DNA of 55,000 nt from Symbiodinium natans (taxonomy: Eukaryota; Sar; Dinophyceae; Suessiales; Symbiodiniaceae), in contig CAJNDS010000048.1 of NCBI GenBank assembly GCA_905221605.1, positions 122,501 through 177,500 on the forward strand, written 5' to 3'. Positions 34,930 to 47,332 of this stretch are shown one piece after another. A program made the translations under genes and the position numbers. The notes below the pieces were generated by a model. It had not been told where the DNA came from and searched no databases. It worked only from the letters and a program-made list of their open reading frames with translations. Each line of letters starts with the position of its first letter. The first letter of the stretch is position 1.

Positions 34930-35460
34930 GCGCGTTAATAGGGGCCCCCTTTGGCCGGGCGATTTAGGCACCCTGACTGTTTGCGGGCGCAGACCAATCC
35001 GGCATTTTTGCTCAAGGGTTTAGGGTTTGTTCTGAAGCCATATAAAAAATGTCTTGATCATTCCGGCAAACGGGTGGTCCAGGAGCCAACCCAATCTCGA
35101 ATAGTGGGCACTGGTCGGGACCCGCTCAAATGCCCTGGCCCCGGACCCTGGATATCGAAAAATCATATGGGCCCGTTGCAAATGCACATAAGCTCACCCC
35201 CTTTTTTTGAACATCATATGGTTTAACTTCATGTAAGCTCATCCCGTTTGCAGACCCTTTAACAAATTCATAAACTCATGCTTTTTAAAATCATTTGGAT
35301 CCCTTTAAAAACCCTCATTGTGGCCAGGTCCCGATCTCAACTCCTCCCGCCAGAGCAAGGCCTTTTTCGGCCTTCGGAGCACAGGCGAGCGGAGGTTGTT
35401 GGAGTTTTTCCCCAAACAGTGCTTGCACAATGGGGTTCTTACGCTCAGAGTAAAGGAATT
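34930..35460. other. Unique sequence, no gene recognised
   Basis: Open frames exist on the + strand (for example 34951-35226) but contain no recognisable domain, and no splice-consistent exon was found. Confidence 0.4.
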
Positions 35461-35462
35461 GG

Positions 35463-35835
35463 TTGCCGACCGCAACGGCGCGCGCAGCGGTGGGGCGGGG
35501 CCTTCGTTTCGACGCTCCCGCTGTGGTTTGTCGCGAATTCCGTTACGTTTCGATGCTCCCGCTGTGGTTTCGCGCGAATTCCGTTGCATTTCGATGCTCC
35601 CGCTGCGGTTTCGTGCGAATTCCGGCCTCTCGTGGCCTCTTCAGGCCTCTTCTGGCGGGGCCACTTAGGTTGCCGACCGCAACGGCGCACGCGGTGGGGC
35701 GGGGCCTTGGTTTCGACGCTCCCGCTGTGGTTTCGCGCGAATTCCGTTGCGTTTCGATGCTCCCGCTGTGGTTTCGCGCGAATTCCGTTGCATTTCGATG
35801 CTCCCGCTGTGGTTTCGCGCGGATCTCCTCGGCCG
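35463..35835. repeat. ~45-bp tandem repeat in two blocks
   Basis: Unit TTTCGATGCTCCCGCTGTGG followed by TTTCGCGCGAATTCCGTTGC. Blocks at about 35500-35630 and 35710-35825 are each preceded by the same TTGCCGACCGCAACGGCGC and GGTGGGGCGGGGCCTT. As 45 is divisible by 3, all six frames stay open, including a 220-codon + frame. A coding role cannot be excluded but is not supported. Confidence 0.85.
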
Positions 35836-37109
35836 TCTTCTGCAGAAAGGACTTGCCACCATCAAGACTTGTGGCGTAGTTACTCCAGGAGGGCATCGCA
35901 TCTTGTTTTCTTCCGCCGTCGCAATATGAAACGAGCTTAACCTTGCACAAGAGTAGCAGCTTGTGTGAACACAGGCCCGAATTAAAAACAACACCAGGAC
36001 ATTCCCCTGGTTCTCATGACCATACTTCCTGAACCCTGAACCCTGAACCCTTAAACCCTAAACCCTAAACTCTAAACCCCTAAGTTAGGAAAGTATTCTG
36101 GGAACCTAGACGAACCCGCCCCCCCCCTCCCCCCCCCCCAAAGCTGTTGGCCTGCCAGACACCGCAGATGGTTCCGCCGCGCCACGCAGCAGCCTCTCCG
36201 GGTGCCAGGTGGAGTGTTTAGGGTTTGGGGTTTGGGGTTTAGGGTCTAGGGTTTAGGGTTTATGAGGTTTAGGGTTTAGGATTTAGGGTTAGGTTACTCA
36301 GTGCACCCGCTCTTTCTACCAAGGTTCAGGTTCCCAGAAAAACCCATTTAAGAACAATGACTTCCCCTGTTGTTCCTATAGGTTACTGGGGGAATGCCGG
36401 CAGTCGGGGTGCTGGAGCCCGGCTTGGGCCACATCGGGTCTCAGGCATGACTTGAGGAAGCCGTACAGCTACGATCCGCGAAAGGTTGTTTCCTCCAAGG
36501 TAGTTGCGATTGGAAGGATGTAGCTATGTAGATTCCCAGAGCACCGCGGGGCGCCCGGCGCCTCATACAATCTGCCCAAACCTTGAAGAAGCTTTTGACT
36601 ACCAGACCTAAACCCTAAACCCTAAAGCCGTTTTGACCCCACTCCAGGACGGCGCGACCGCCCCACAACCCGCCTCCGGCAAGGCTGTTGCAAGGCCCGG
36701 GTCCTCCTATGCCGATTTTTGAGGGTTTGTATAGGGTTTGTAGGGTTTGGGGTTTAGGGTTTAGGGCTTAGGGTGTTGTATCGATGAAGCTTGTGTTGTA
36801 AATCCACACCATCAAGCAGTGTGACACCCGAGCGCACAGTGCTCAAGCACGAGGCATCTGCAGCCCAGCTTGTCGCGGACCACGTTGCAGATGAACGGCA
36901 CAACTCACACCTGCGCGCTCTCGCAGTCCGCGCTCGGACAATGATACTTGGGCAAAGGAGACGCTCACCACGCTCATCCCCCACTCTCACACACCACACT
37001 CTTGCAGCCACGCACACGCTCGCACACGCACGCACGTACGCGCACGCACACGTACGCGCACGCACCCATGCGCGACGCGCGTGCGCCACGCGCGTGCGCA
37101 CGCGCGCTC

Positions 37110-38262
<1,153 letters not shown>

Positions 38263-38590
38263 CACCAGGACGGGCTGTTCGATCGTATATATACAGCCGG
38301 TCTGCTTTCGCAGAGGGCTATACAACCGCTTGTGTTTATGAGGCCGGACACGACACCAAAAACCCATCACGAAAACACCAACGTCAGAGGAAACCGGAGG
38401 GTTAGTGGGCTTAATCCCCGAGACCGTCTACTGTCGCCTTCGATCGAGCCAAATACTCTATAGGAGGCAGTGGAGCCGAACTAGTCAGAACATACATGGG
38501 GTGTGACTGGGGTTAACGGCTTATAAGTTGAGGGTCTTCCGGGAATTCCGGGAATAGCCTCTGGCAATCGAGTTTCTTTTGCTGCCGCGG

Positions 38591-41500
38591 TCAACGGTCC
38601 ACGCGGTGGCGTATGCCCATTTGCAGGATGTACTTTACAAGTACATGCCAGGACATGAAGTTCGGGTTTGATGCTAGGGCTAGTGCTTTGCACCTCCGAA
38701 CCATGTCCTCACCCATATAGTTTGCCTGAAACCTTGGGTTCAGGTACGCCCGACTCGCGAAATCGTATATGCAGTGCTCGAGCATATGTTGCTTCGGGCG
38801 CACCTTCCACCGCAAGGCATGTGCCTCGATTGCCTGGTTTGCCAGGCGATCGTAACAGCAGCGGTAAAGAAAGTATCCTTGGCGCAGTTTCTCGCAGCCA
38901 GGATCATCGAGATAACGGCCGTATGCCAGCATCGTTTCCTCCATCTGGGCGAGCCCAGAGCAAACTCCATGCATCAGCCTCAGGTCAATAAACCCCAAAT
39001 GGTTCCTTTTTTACAACTTCAGGGGATATACTTAAAGTTTATAGGGACCAAAAAAAGAAACCAAGCCGAACCAGGACAAGCTATTCCACCCCAAAACCAC
39101 TGTAAAAAAAGGCCCTTTTTGGGGTTGATTTATGGGAATTATCAGGCCGAATAAGCCCTTCCTGGAAAACATCTGCTCGCTAAGGCTTATAGTTGTGGGG
39201 ATCGGGTTTAGGGTCTATATGGGGTTGCAATATCTCAAGCCCCAAGCCCTAATCTCTATTTTCAACCCTATAAACAGAATTTAATTTGCTGACTCCGAAA
39301 CCCTATGCCAAAAGGGTTTCAACAATTTGTTGCTTGCTTCCGGGAATCTGGAAGCTGGTGTTTGCTGCCCACTCGGCTTCGGCCAGAACGGCCGTCAGCA
39401 AAGCCCGCAACCAGAAAACTATGTAGCGGGATGCCGTAGCGCTGACATACTTTTGTGACAAACTTGGGTACGCTGAAGCTGCAACCAAAGCCTCCCTAGT
39501 AAATGCCTTGTGCTCTGCCCGGTCTGGAACTTGAGCTTCTCGACAGAATTGGTCGTAACTTGACCATGCCCCAGCCAAACGTTCATCTCGCGAAGAGCCA
39601 CTCCACACAGAGCATTCTGGATCCGTTAGGTCCAGCAACACAGAGGCCAGGGTATCGATGATGATCGCCAAATGCACCATATGCATGTAGTCTGGCAGAA
39701 TTCCTCATGACGGACTATCATACTGCATGAACACGCACGCAGCAACAAAATGAAGTTCAGTAATGCTGGCAAGACTCTCCAGGGTGCATAGTTGCCATCC
39801 AGCAAGCTGAAGGGCTGCGGTCCATGAATGGAAATGAAATCAGCAGATGGTGTCAGCCTGACTGTTTTAGAGAAAGGGTCTATATAGGGATAAGTTTAGG
39901 GCTTACGGTGTTTCAGGGTTTAGGGTTTATACGTTTAGGGCTTATTTTCATGATTCTTGGGTTAAGGTTTTTGGCCACGTGTCAATTCCTAATGGCTGCA
40001 GCAGCTGCTGGGGGCATGCAAGGGGCGTGCGCCGATGCAGAGCCTGCTGGCCGAAATTGGTGTAGAGCATGTCGGGGTCATTGGGCTCAGGATCGCCTTC
40101 TTCGGGGTTCACCAAACACCATTGGATCGCCTCTCGCGCGCAAGGCTTTAGTGCTAGATTCTACGACCCATGCGTCCCCGTACCCGCGCCTCGCAATAGT
40201 GACACACCATCTTGCGATTGTAGCTGCCTATAGAACCACAACTGTCAGCGTACTGAGAGTACTGAGCATGATCCTTGTGTACTGCCAATAGCTGAATAAA
40301 ATAAGGATCTGGCGAACCAGTCCAAAGCACTTCGTGACAAATTCTAGATCCATTTGAAAGCCATCAAGCACTGCTCGGAAAGGTCCACAGATCCGCTTGC
40401 CGGCCAGCGATCTTCGATGGGCATCTGTGGCAGCAGTAAATTGATCTCCATTGTGGTTGCAGCTAGGATAGCAGCCACTGCCTGGTAACACGATTGTACC
40501 CGAACCTTGAAAACCCTAAACCCAGAAATCTCAAAAAACTGCAAGAGATGTATTTTGCTTCCCGTGGAGCTATATACAGTAGTCCAAAAGGCCCATGACG
40601 TCCAACGACCACGCCAGAACTTCCATGATCATTTTTCGGGCTTCGTCCGTGCATTTCCCAGACATACAGCTCAGCCTGGCAGAGTTCGAATAAGCTTGGG
40701 GACACGTGCTGGGTTTGTGGAAAATTCGGGTTCATTGCAGGCGAGTTTCAGGAATCGGGTGTCCAAGCATGAAGACGATTCTCCCAGCACAGATTGCAAG
40801 ATAAAAATCTCATAATCTTGGGATCCTCGGCTGCTCTGCCACACATTCTTGTAGTTCTAAATCCTGTTGAGATGGTTTCGGGTTTAGGGTTTATATAGGG
40901 TTTATAGGGCTTATGTGCAGTGTAGGCTGCGATGGGACTCGGCCCCATCTCCATACAACCGCACAGGCACGATATTGTCGCGATCACCGAGCGCCTTAGC
41001 AGCAACCATATATGGGTCACAGCTGTAGGGTTTAGGGTTTAGGATTTATAAACCCTAAACCCTAAACCCTAAACCTTAACCCCCAAACCCTAAACCCTAA
41101 ACCCTAAACCCTAAACCCTAAACCCTAAACCCTAAACCCTTTTAGGTTTAGGATTTAGGGTTTATAGGGGTGTTTTTGGCGTAAGCGACAGCCAGCAGCT
41201 GGATGATTGTTCCACCAATCGGGCAATCTCTTGCGCATATGCTTGCAATACGTAGCAAGGTCCTGGGTCCCATGCAGGCACTAATGTTTGACAACTTGGG
41301 TGTGTTAGGGTTTACAAGTTCTTCTTGGGCTTACGGTTTCGATCGAGCGCTTCCAAGGATCTTCAGGCCAGCCAAACAATTTGTGAAACAAGTTGGGGTC
41401 ATAGGTCCAGATTGCCCCCACAATTTCGTGCGGCAGAAGCATGAACTGGTCTTGCCAACCTTTCTTTGCTGGTCCATGGGCATCAGGGTTCTCCTTGCGA

Positions 41501-42621
41501 GTCGTAGCAGCTCGATCATCATGCAACTCTGTCGGAAAGCAAATAGGACCTATTTTTCTGCAAGACGCCCATGGAACTCGGATCTTGTACACTTGAGGCA
41601 ACACGTGTCCTTAGCACATAAGCCACATGTTGAAGCAGCACAGCAACCAACCGTGAAGCAGAAATAGATCTCATGAGGCCAAGCTTCGCCAGGGTTGATC
41701 TTGCATCCATGCAGCAACCACACCAATCGAGCCCCATGAACTTTCTTTGGATTTCAGGCGGACAGCCAGGTCCAGCAAATCTCTCCTTAAGTTGGTCTTC
41801 ATATCTTTACAACGGATCATTACATATGATTTAGGTTTAGGGTTTATGGTTTATAGGGTTTAGGGTTTATAGGGTTATAGGTGTTATAGGGTTTAAGGTT
41901 TGGGGTATATTTAGGGTTTAAGGCTTGGGGTGTAGGGTTTAGGGTCTAATTAGGGTTTAGGGTTTAGTGTCGTTGTAAGCCCCATGAAACCGCCGAGGCT
42001 CGGGACCAAGATGCGCGGCAGCGACAACAGGCGAACTGAGCGATTCCAGGCTGCAATCATGCATGCCTATAGAGTACTCAAAAACCAAAGCTTCAAAAAG
42101 TTTGTGTCACGTAGGCGTCTGGCGCAAAGCATGTTTCAGCTTGTTCGATGCCACCTGCACGCAATGCATGCATACTGGAGGCCTATACTGCACGTCTGGT
42201 TGTCCCCGGCACTGCCCCCAAGCCTCCCCTGTCGACATCATACTCAGGATATCCTGGATACTCTGCTGGATGTACTCCGTGATCCATGGTGCTGGCGAAC
42301 CCGCATCGGATGCCATGCGCAGGTCGATCCACCAGCTGAAATTAAGGTTCCGGGGTTCAGGGGCAGGCTGCTTCAGAGAAGCAACTTTTGGTTTGAGAAA
42401 GGGGTCGATTGGCTTAAGGTGGACTACGGGGGTATCTATAGTGAATCAGTTTTCAATTCTTGAGTCTTGTTAAAATGTTTTGCATGGGTACATATGGAGC
42501 TCGGGCCGGGCGCCTTCAGGTTCTGAGCTTGCCTCGTGGTACGCAGGATGTATGTACAACTTACAAAGAATCTACGCATGGACTCAACCTGTACTTTTGC
42601 ACCCCGGGCCATTGCAGGCAT
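38591..42621 (-). CDS. Multi-exon gene of a repeated dinoflagellate family
   Basis: About 14 exons traced by phase. Best supported: 42621-42565, 42335-42194 (WITEYIQQSIQDILSMMS), 41804-41652 (PGCPPEIQRKFMGLDW), 41557-41335 (ELHDDRAATT, LLPHEIVGAIW), 41280-~41199 (LPDWWNNHPAA), 40994-~40925 (IVPVRLYGDGAESHR), 40816-~40740 (LGESSSCLDTRFLKL), 40675-40610, 40462-40314 (CGPFRAVLDGFQMDLEF), 40227-40184 (NRKMVCHYCEAR), 40140-~40035 (NDPDMLYTNFG), ~39814-39747, 39691-~39338 (YMHMVHLAIII) and 38978-38591 (RPKQHMLEHCIYDFASRAY, stop TGA). Motifs VRLYGDGAE, DLEF, MLYTNFG and MHMVHLAI agree in order with a hypothetical family remembered as abundant in dinoflagellates; its function is unknown. GT-AG and GC-AG introns both needed. 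Several introns carry telomere-like repeats. ATG at 42621 is the first in-frame start; exons 1 to 3 join imperfectly. Confidence 0.75.
41032..41170. repeat. Telomere-like array inside an intron
   Basis: CCCTAAA units flanked by short TTTAGGG runs, lying between the exon ending near 41199 and the exon starting at 40994. Opposite orientations sit side by side in one intron. Confidence 0.85.
41830..41975. repeat. Telomere-like array inside an intron
   Basis: TTTAGGG, TTATAGGG and GTTTATAGG variants between exon candidates at about 42050 and 41804 of the same gene. Confidence 0.8.
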
Positions 42622-42812
42622 CGTGCGCCCTGCTCGGATCAGTCGGTGTCAGGGCGTGTTGAAACAGGTCTTCCCAGGCCAATTGCGAATCAAAATGAAA
42701 GATAGCTTTTACGATTTCAAGAACTGGCCTGCAGGCGCGACCATACCCCAGCGCACGTGTGTTTCGATGTAAATTCTACCACATGTGCTCCCCACGCTGT
42801 ACATGTACAGGA

Positions 42813-45800
42813 TCACTGATTCACCCGTCTCTTCTTGGGGGCAGGTGCTTCGCTTGACCCCTCGTACTCCTCATCCTCCATCCATGATCCATCATCCCCC
42901 CATGGCTCTTCCGTGTCTTCCTCCTCCTCCTCCTCCGGCTCCTCATGATGATCATCCTTCTTCTTCTTCGCTGCCTTTTCCGCTTCCTTCTTCTTCTCCT
43001 CTTTCTCGTGCTTGCGCTTCTCTGCAGCAAGTCCTTAAATTGCGAAAGTACTTTTTGGGGTTTGCAATGTGCAGGTTGCGAGGACCGAACTGAACATGTC
43101 GAAACCCCCCCCCCCCCCCCCCCCCCCTCCCCCCCCCCCCCCCCCCCCCCCCACCCCCCCCCCACCCCCCCCCCCCCCCACCCCCCCCCCCCCCCACCCC
43201 CCCCCCCAAACATGGTAATGCTGTCTAGCTTCTGCGCTCGTGTGAGAGCACGATGCCCTCCGCGTGAGTCACCTCATCTTGATATTCCTGCAGAGCAACA
43301 TAACGCAAGTGGCCCAAATCCTGCATGAACCAGCGAACGACGCAGTCCTTCAAACTGTTCCTGTGCGTGTCCAGAACCGCAGTGCAATCAGCAATGGGCT
43401 TTTTGTCTGTGAAGATCATCTTGTCGAGCCTGGGTGATCGGGCAACAAAGGACATGCAGAAACAAAAACGCTAAAGAAGAAGATAGAAAAAAACGAAAGA
43501 TGTGCATGGTACACTGCGCTTGACTATAAATGCTGCTTGCGGGCTGACTCTCGATCCGCGTGGCCTCGTCCTTCACCTTCTGTAGCATCTTGATAGTGGC
43601 CTGAGGACAGAATGGCAAAAAGATGCCACAAGCCTGAAGATCTACTAAGACACCACTATACACACGCTGTTTCCTTTGCTCTCACCTCCTGGTTCTTGAT
43701 TCCGGGGTCTGCAATGTTGACGGCAGCCATCTTGGCCTTCTGTATCAAACTTCGGACCCTGAGTTGAGCGGTGTGTAGGCATTAAGGGTTTGGGGTCTCT
43801 AGGGTCTATAGGGTTTAGGGTTTAAGGGTTAAGGGTTAAGGGGTAAGGGTCAAGGGTTTAGGGTTTAGGATTTAGGGTTATAGCAACGCTGCGAGCACGA
43901 CTATAAGTGCAGGCGAAGCTTCGCGCCCAAATCTCGAAAGAAATCCTTCTTCTGCTTCTCTTCCACACTGAGCTCCCTTTTCCCCTTGCCTTCACCTTTA
44001 GGACTACCCTTGCGTGCGGCGCCTCGCTCCGGGGCATCTGCTAATTGCATGTCGGCACACCGCTCGGTCAGAGTCTCAACCAAGGCTGCGCGAGCGGCTT
44101 TGCTTCTGGGCACCGATGCTGTTGCCCTGGTCCTGGTGCCGACCTCCTTGAGGTTTGCACCTCGGTTGCACACATGATCATGGAGGTGAATTCTTTTGGA
44201 GCGAACGTCTGCTCCAATATATATGAAACACAGGCACTGACATCTTCGAAGTTCTCCAGCACTCGGTAGATTCTCATTTCGGGATTCGTAGGGTCTTGTG
44301 GATGCGCGGTGCCAGCTTGTTCTTAGCACACGCAGGCCGAAAGAACCGACACGCACACCAAAGAAGACTTGAATTGCATGGGTCCTTAAAAGGCCTAAGT
44401 GTTCTAGCTGAGCAGCTTGCCACCACCTGCTCTTCCAAGAACTTTTTTTGCTCCGGCGATTTGTACTCCGCCTTGAGGAAGCATAATGGTTTAGACACCC
44501 ATTTCTTCTTCTTCTTCTCCTGGTCCTTCCTTAGCACACGGGGATACCAGTACAGACCCACACCGATCAAATATAGGTATAGCCTCGATCGAAAGTCGTA
44601 TGAAAACAAGCGTCTCCTGGTACCATGATTCGACTTCTATCGCGGTCATATCTCTGTCGGTAATGAACGCCTGCAGCATTTGGAACCTTAGCATTTTGCT
44701 TATACGGTTACATGTAACCGTGCAGACACGCACTCGGGCAATGTACTTTGACGCGCTAGGGGCAGGACTTGGCCACAGGGCAGGTGGTCTTCTTGTACTT
44801 CTCCAAGAGCCCAGGCTTCAGTCCTGTTAGGGTTTAGGGTTTAGGGTTTAGGGTTTAGGGTTTAGGGTTTAGGGTTTAGGGTTTAGGGTTTAGGGTTTAG
44901 GGTTATAGGTTATAGGGTTTAGGGTTTACGGTTTATGGGTTTATAGGGTTTATAGGGTTTATAAGGGTTTAGGGTTTAGGGTTTAGGGTTTAAATCATGC
45001 TTCGATGACCGACGTTCAAAATCATGAGCCTGCGGGCGCATTGAACCGGCGCCGCATGCTTTCGTTGCATCTCTTTCGGATGTTGAGATCCAACTCAGAA
45101 GGGTGGCTCATGCTCTGGATGTCGCGCACCTCCTCCGGGGTGAGGCCCCGGACCCCCTTAGCGTCACCATTTCGTTGTGTATGCTTGGATGCTGAACATA
45201 TCTGGCAGCGTGACGTTACGATGCAATTATGCAATTATTGGGCCATGTCACAGGTATCTTGCCACCCTTTCCCAGGCCAGGCATCGCGACCTCTCCACAG
45301 CCGTCAGACATGGCTCCCACTGACATAGATGTTGGATGGCGCAGGAGGGTCGGCTTGTCCAACCTGCAAGGAAAACTGTTGCTATCACATGTTTGTTCTG
45401 CAAGGAGTGTGCCAGGTGCAGGCTAGAGGCGGGGTCATGCTGGCCTCTCCATGATGCGGATGCGGGGAGGGTGTGCCTGCAGCACACAGCACGTCGCCCA
45501 AAATCATCACCCAAAAATCGTACATAAAAAAAGGCTCTTGACCTATGGGTGCAGAAAAATCTCACCTCTAGACCAGTCGCTTGGGACAGTGCTGACGGTC
45601 CCATCACTCCCAATCGACACTTTCTGGTCGGCCCAGGATAGCTTGCGCCTCACAAGGGGCGTGGACATTGGGCCACCGTCGCTGGACGGTGACGCGCTGT
45701 CACCTGAGCCTTTGCCACTTCCCTCAACCACATTGCCCTTGCCCTTGGACTGGTCGCCCTTCGCCGCAACCTTGTCCTTCGCTGCGTGCTCATTGGACTG

Positions 45801-47040
45801 GGACTCACCTTTGGGGCCCTTGGAATTGCCCTTTTGAAATTTGCGTGCAGGCTGCTCATCGGTTGCTTCGGCCTCGTCGACAGCATCCTTCCTGTCGCGT
45901 TGCTTGACACTCTCATGGCCCTTCCCCTCGATCGAGACCTTGCCCTTGCTTTTGCACTTCCCCTTGACATCCTTCAAGTCCTCACCGGCGCCCTTGCTGT
46001 TGGACTCAGACTTGCCTTTCTGCTTGCCCTTCACCGCGTCCTCGTTGGAGCCTTTGCCCGTGGACTCAGACTTGCCTTTCTGCTTGCCCTTCGCCACATC
46101 CTCATCGGAGCCTTTGCCCTTGGACTCAGACTTGCCTTTCTGCTTGCCCTTCGCCACATCCTCATCGGAGCCTTTGCCCTTGGACACAGACTTGCCTTTC
46201 TGCTTGCCCTTCGCCACATCCTCATCGGAGCCTTTGCCCTTGGACTCAGACTTGCCTTTCTGCTTGCCCTTCGCCACATCCTCATCGGAGCCTTTGCCCT
46301 TGGACTCAGACTTGCCTTTCTGCTTGCCCTTCGCCACATCCTCATCGGAGCCTTTGCCCTTGGACACAGACTTGCCTTTCTGCTTGCCCTTCGCCACATC
46401 CTCATCGGAGCCTTTGCCCTTGGACTCAGACTTGCCTTTCTGCTTGCCCTTCGCCACATCCTCATCGGAGTCTTTGCCCTTGGACTTGCCCTTCTGCTTG
46501 CCCTTCGCCACATCCTCATCGGAGCCTTTGCCCTTGGACTTAGACTTGCCTTTTTGGTTGCCCTTCGCCACATTCCCATCGGAGCCTTTGCCCTTGGACT
46601 CAGACTTGTTTTTTGCCTTTCCCTTCGCCACAGCCTCATCGGAGCCGCCTTTGCCCTTGGACTTGTTCTTACCTTTCCTGACATTGCCCTTGCCGGTGTC
46701 GGTAACCTCGCGAAGAAAAGCAATTGATGGAAAGCGCATCGAGTAGCATGCCCAATAACATTGAATTTCAGGGTTTAGGGTTCAGGGTTCAGGGTTCAGG
46801 GTTTAGGGTTTAGGGTTTAGGGTTTATAATAGGGTTTAGGGTTTAGGGTTCGAGCACTGTATAATGACACGCAACCTGAAAGTCGGCATCCGAATACAAT
46901 CCATCCCGTCCGTGTAGCGGTGGCAGTTCCTTTTCCGAGGAACCCATATATGTCCAAGAGTTTCCTGGGCCTGTGTGTTCATAGACCGCCGATGATCCAT
47001 GGTGGGATCCATCGGCACTGGGAGACGCGCGTTTCCCCAT
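42813..47040 (-). CDS. Multi-exon gene: KGK-repeat N-terminus, PKKRR C-terminus
   Basis: Exons with matching phases: 47040-46876 (55 codons, MGKRASPSADG), 46706-45566 (Lys/Gly/Ser repeat, ends STPLVRRKLSWADQ..SDWSRG), 45363-45252, 45156-45030 (LTPEEVRDIQSM), 44823-44769 (LKPGLLEKYKK), 44686-44624 (FQMLQAFITDRDMTAIEVES), 44529-~44415, 44321-44242 (HPQDPTNPEMRIYRVLENFED), 44146-~43920 (SKAARAALVETL), 43758-43686, 43600-~43541, 43429-43273 and 43019-42813 (acidic, ends EAPAPKKRRVNQ, TGA 42813-42815). The exons from LTPEE to AARAALVETL follow the order of a dinoflagellate hypothetical family, recalled only. The basic N-terminus, acidic tail and PKKRR suggest a nuclear protein (inference). Unresolved joins: after 45566 and around 43541. 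At least three introns need GC donors. Confidence 0.72.
43105..43207. repeat. Poly-C tract inside an intron
   Basis: About 100 bp of C with isolated T or A, in the last intron (between 43273 and 43019) of the KGK-repeat gene. It may hinder sequencing, so its length is uncertain. Confidence 0.9.
43775..43885. repeat. Telomere-like array inside an intron
   Basis: GGGTTTAGGG and AAGGGTTAAGGGTTA variants, in the intron between exons ending near 43920 and starting at 43758. Confidence 0.85.
44825..45000. repeat. Telomere-like array filling a GC-AG intron
   Basis: About eleven perfect TTTAGGG units plus TTTATAGGG variants. They almost fill the intron 45029-44824, whose ends are GCTCAT (donor) and AACAG (acceptor). 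Splicing joins NAPAG to LKPGLLEKY in frame. Confidence 0.88.
46010..46640 (-). repeat. 60-bp coding tandem repeat
   Basis: About ten units; the core ones are identical over 60 bp except one or two substitutions. Each encodes KGKQKGKSESKGKGSDEDVA. Two units are shortened by 12 bp (one near 46470-46490), always in multiples of 3, so the frame is kept. Confidence 0.95.
46768..46852. repeat. Telomere-like array inside intron 1
   Basis: GGGTTCAGGG then TTTAGGG units, in the intron between 46876 (donor CAG|GTTGCG) and 46706 (acceptor CGCGAG). The join is in phase 0 (DADFQ to VTDTGKG). Confidence 0.88.
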
Positions 47041-47332
47041 TGTGAGACAAAATGTAAAGCTTTTTCAACCAAAATGGTCTAGACCTGCGCACCAGCGAAC
47101 AAGCATGCACAGCATCTATACGCAGCTGATCATCTCTCGATCGCGTCACGCTCGTGTAGATTCATGGATACAGGTACACGCAGATACACGGTACACGGTG
47201 CCATATAAAGCCGATTACACGCAGATACACGCAGATACACGCTCCACTTTTTTGGTTGCGGCACGGCACGCAATCGCATCCCCCATTGCACTCGAAAGAA
47301 AAGTGCAGACCCCCTAAACAGGGCCTAATAGG

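Larger units (their letters stand above)
21880..36300. repeat. Interspersed telomere-like arrays (central region)
   Basis: Blocks at about 21886-22005, 22108-22135, 22912-22985, 24967-24995, 25862-25905, 26390-26430, 26812-26850, 27498-27557, 28145-28235, 29033-29125, 29245-29290, 30690-30770, 30885-30975, 31058-31112, 31205-31275, 31665-31738, 32478-32532, 33015-33055, 33690-33760, 33855-33975, 34255-34403, 36040-36080 and 36215-36295. Orientation changes between blocks. Most unique islands between them are 80-700 bp; the better ones are listed as exons. Confidence 0.9.

Noticed and set aside
42785-43328. Pro-rich and Gly-rich frames across the poly-C tract
   Set aside because: They are translations of the C-run inside an intron; the true terminal exon is the acidic frame ending in PKKRRVNQ at 42813.
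44068-44356. Frameshift or pseudogene between MRIYRVLENFED and the AARAALVETL part
   Set aside because: A ~95-bp intron with donor GAT|GTCAGT (44242) and acceptor CTCAAG (44146) restores the frame in phase 0, so no lesion is needed.
45786-46746. Two + strand frames of about 300 codons opposite the KGK-repeat exon
   Set aside because: They mirror the 60-bp repeat. The - strand frame has matching exon phases on both sides and a charged, protein-like repeat, so the + strand frames are shadows.
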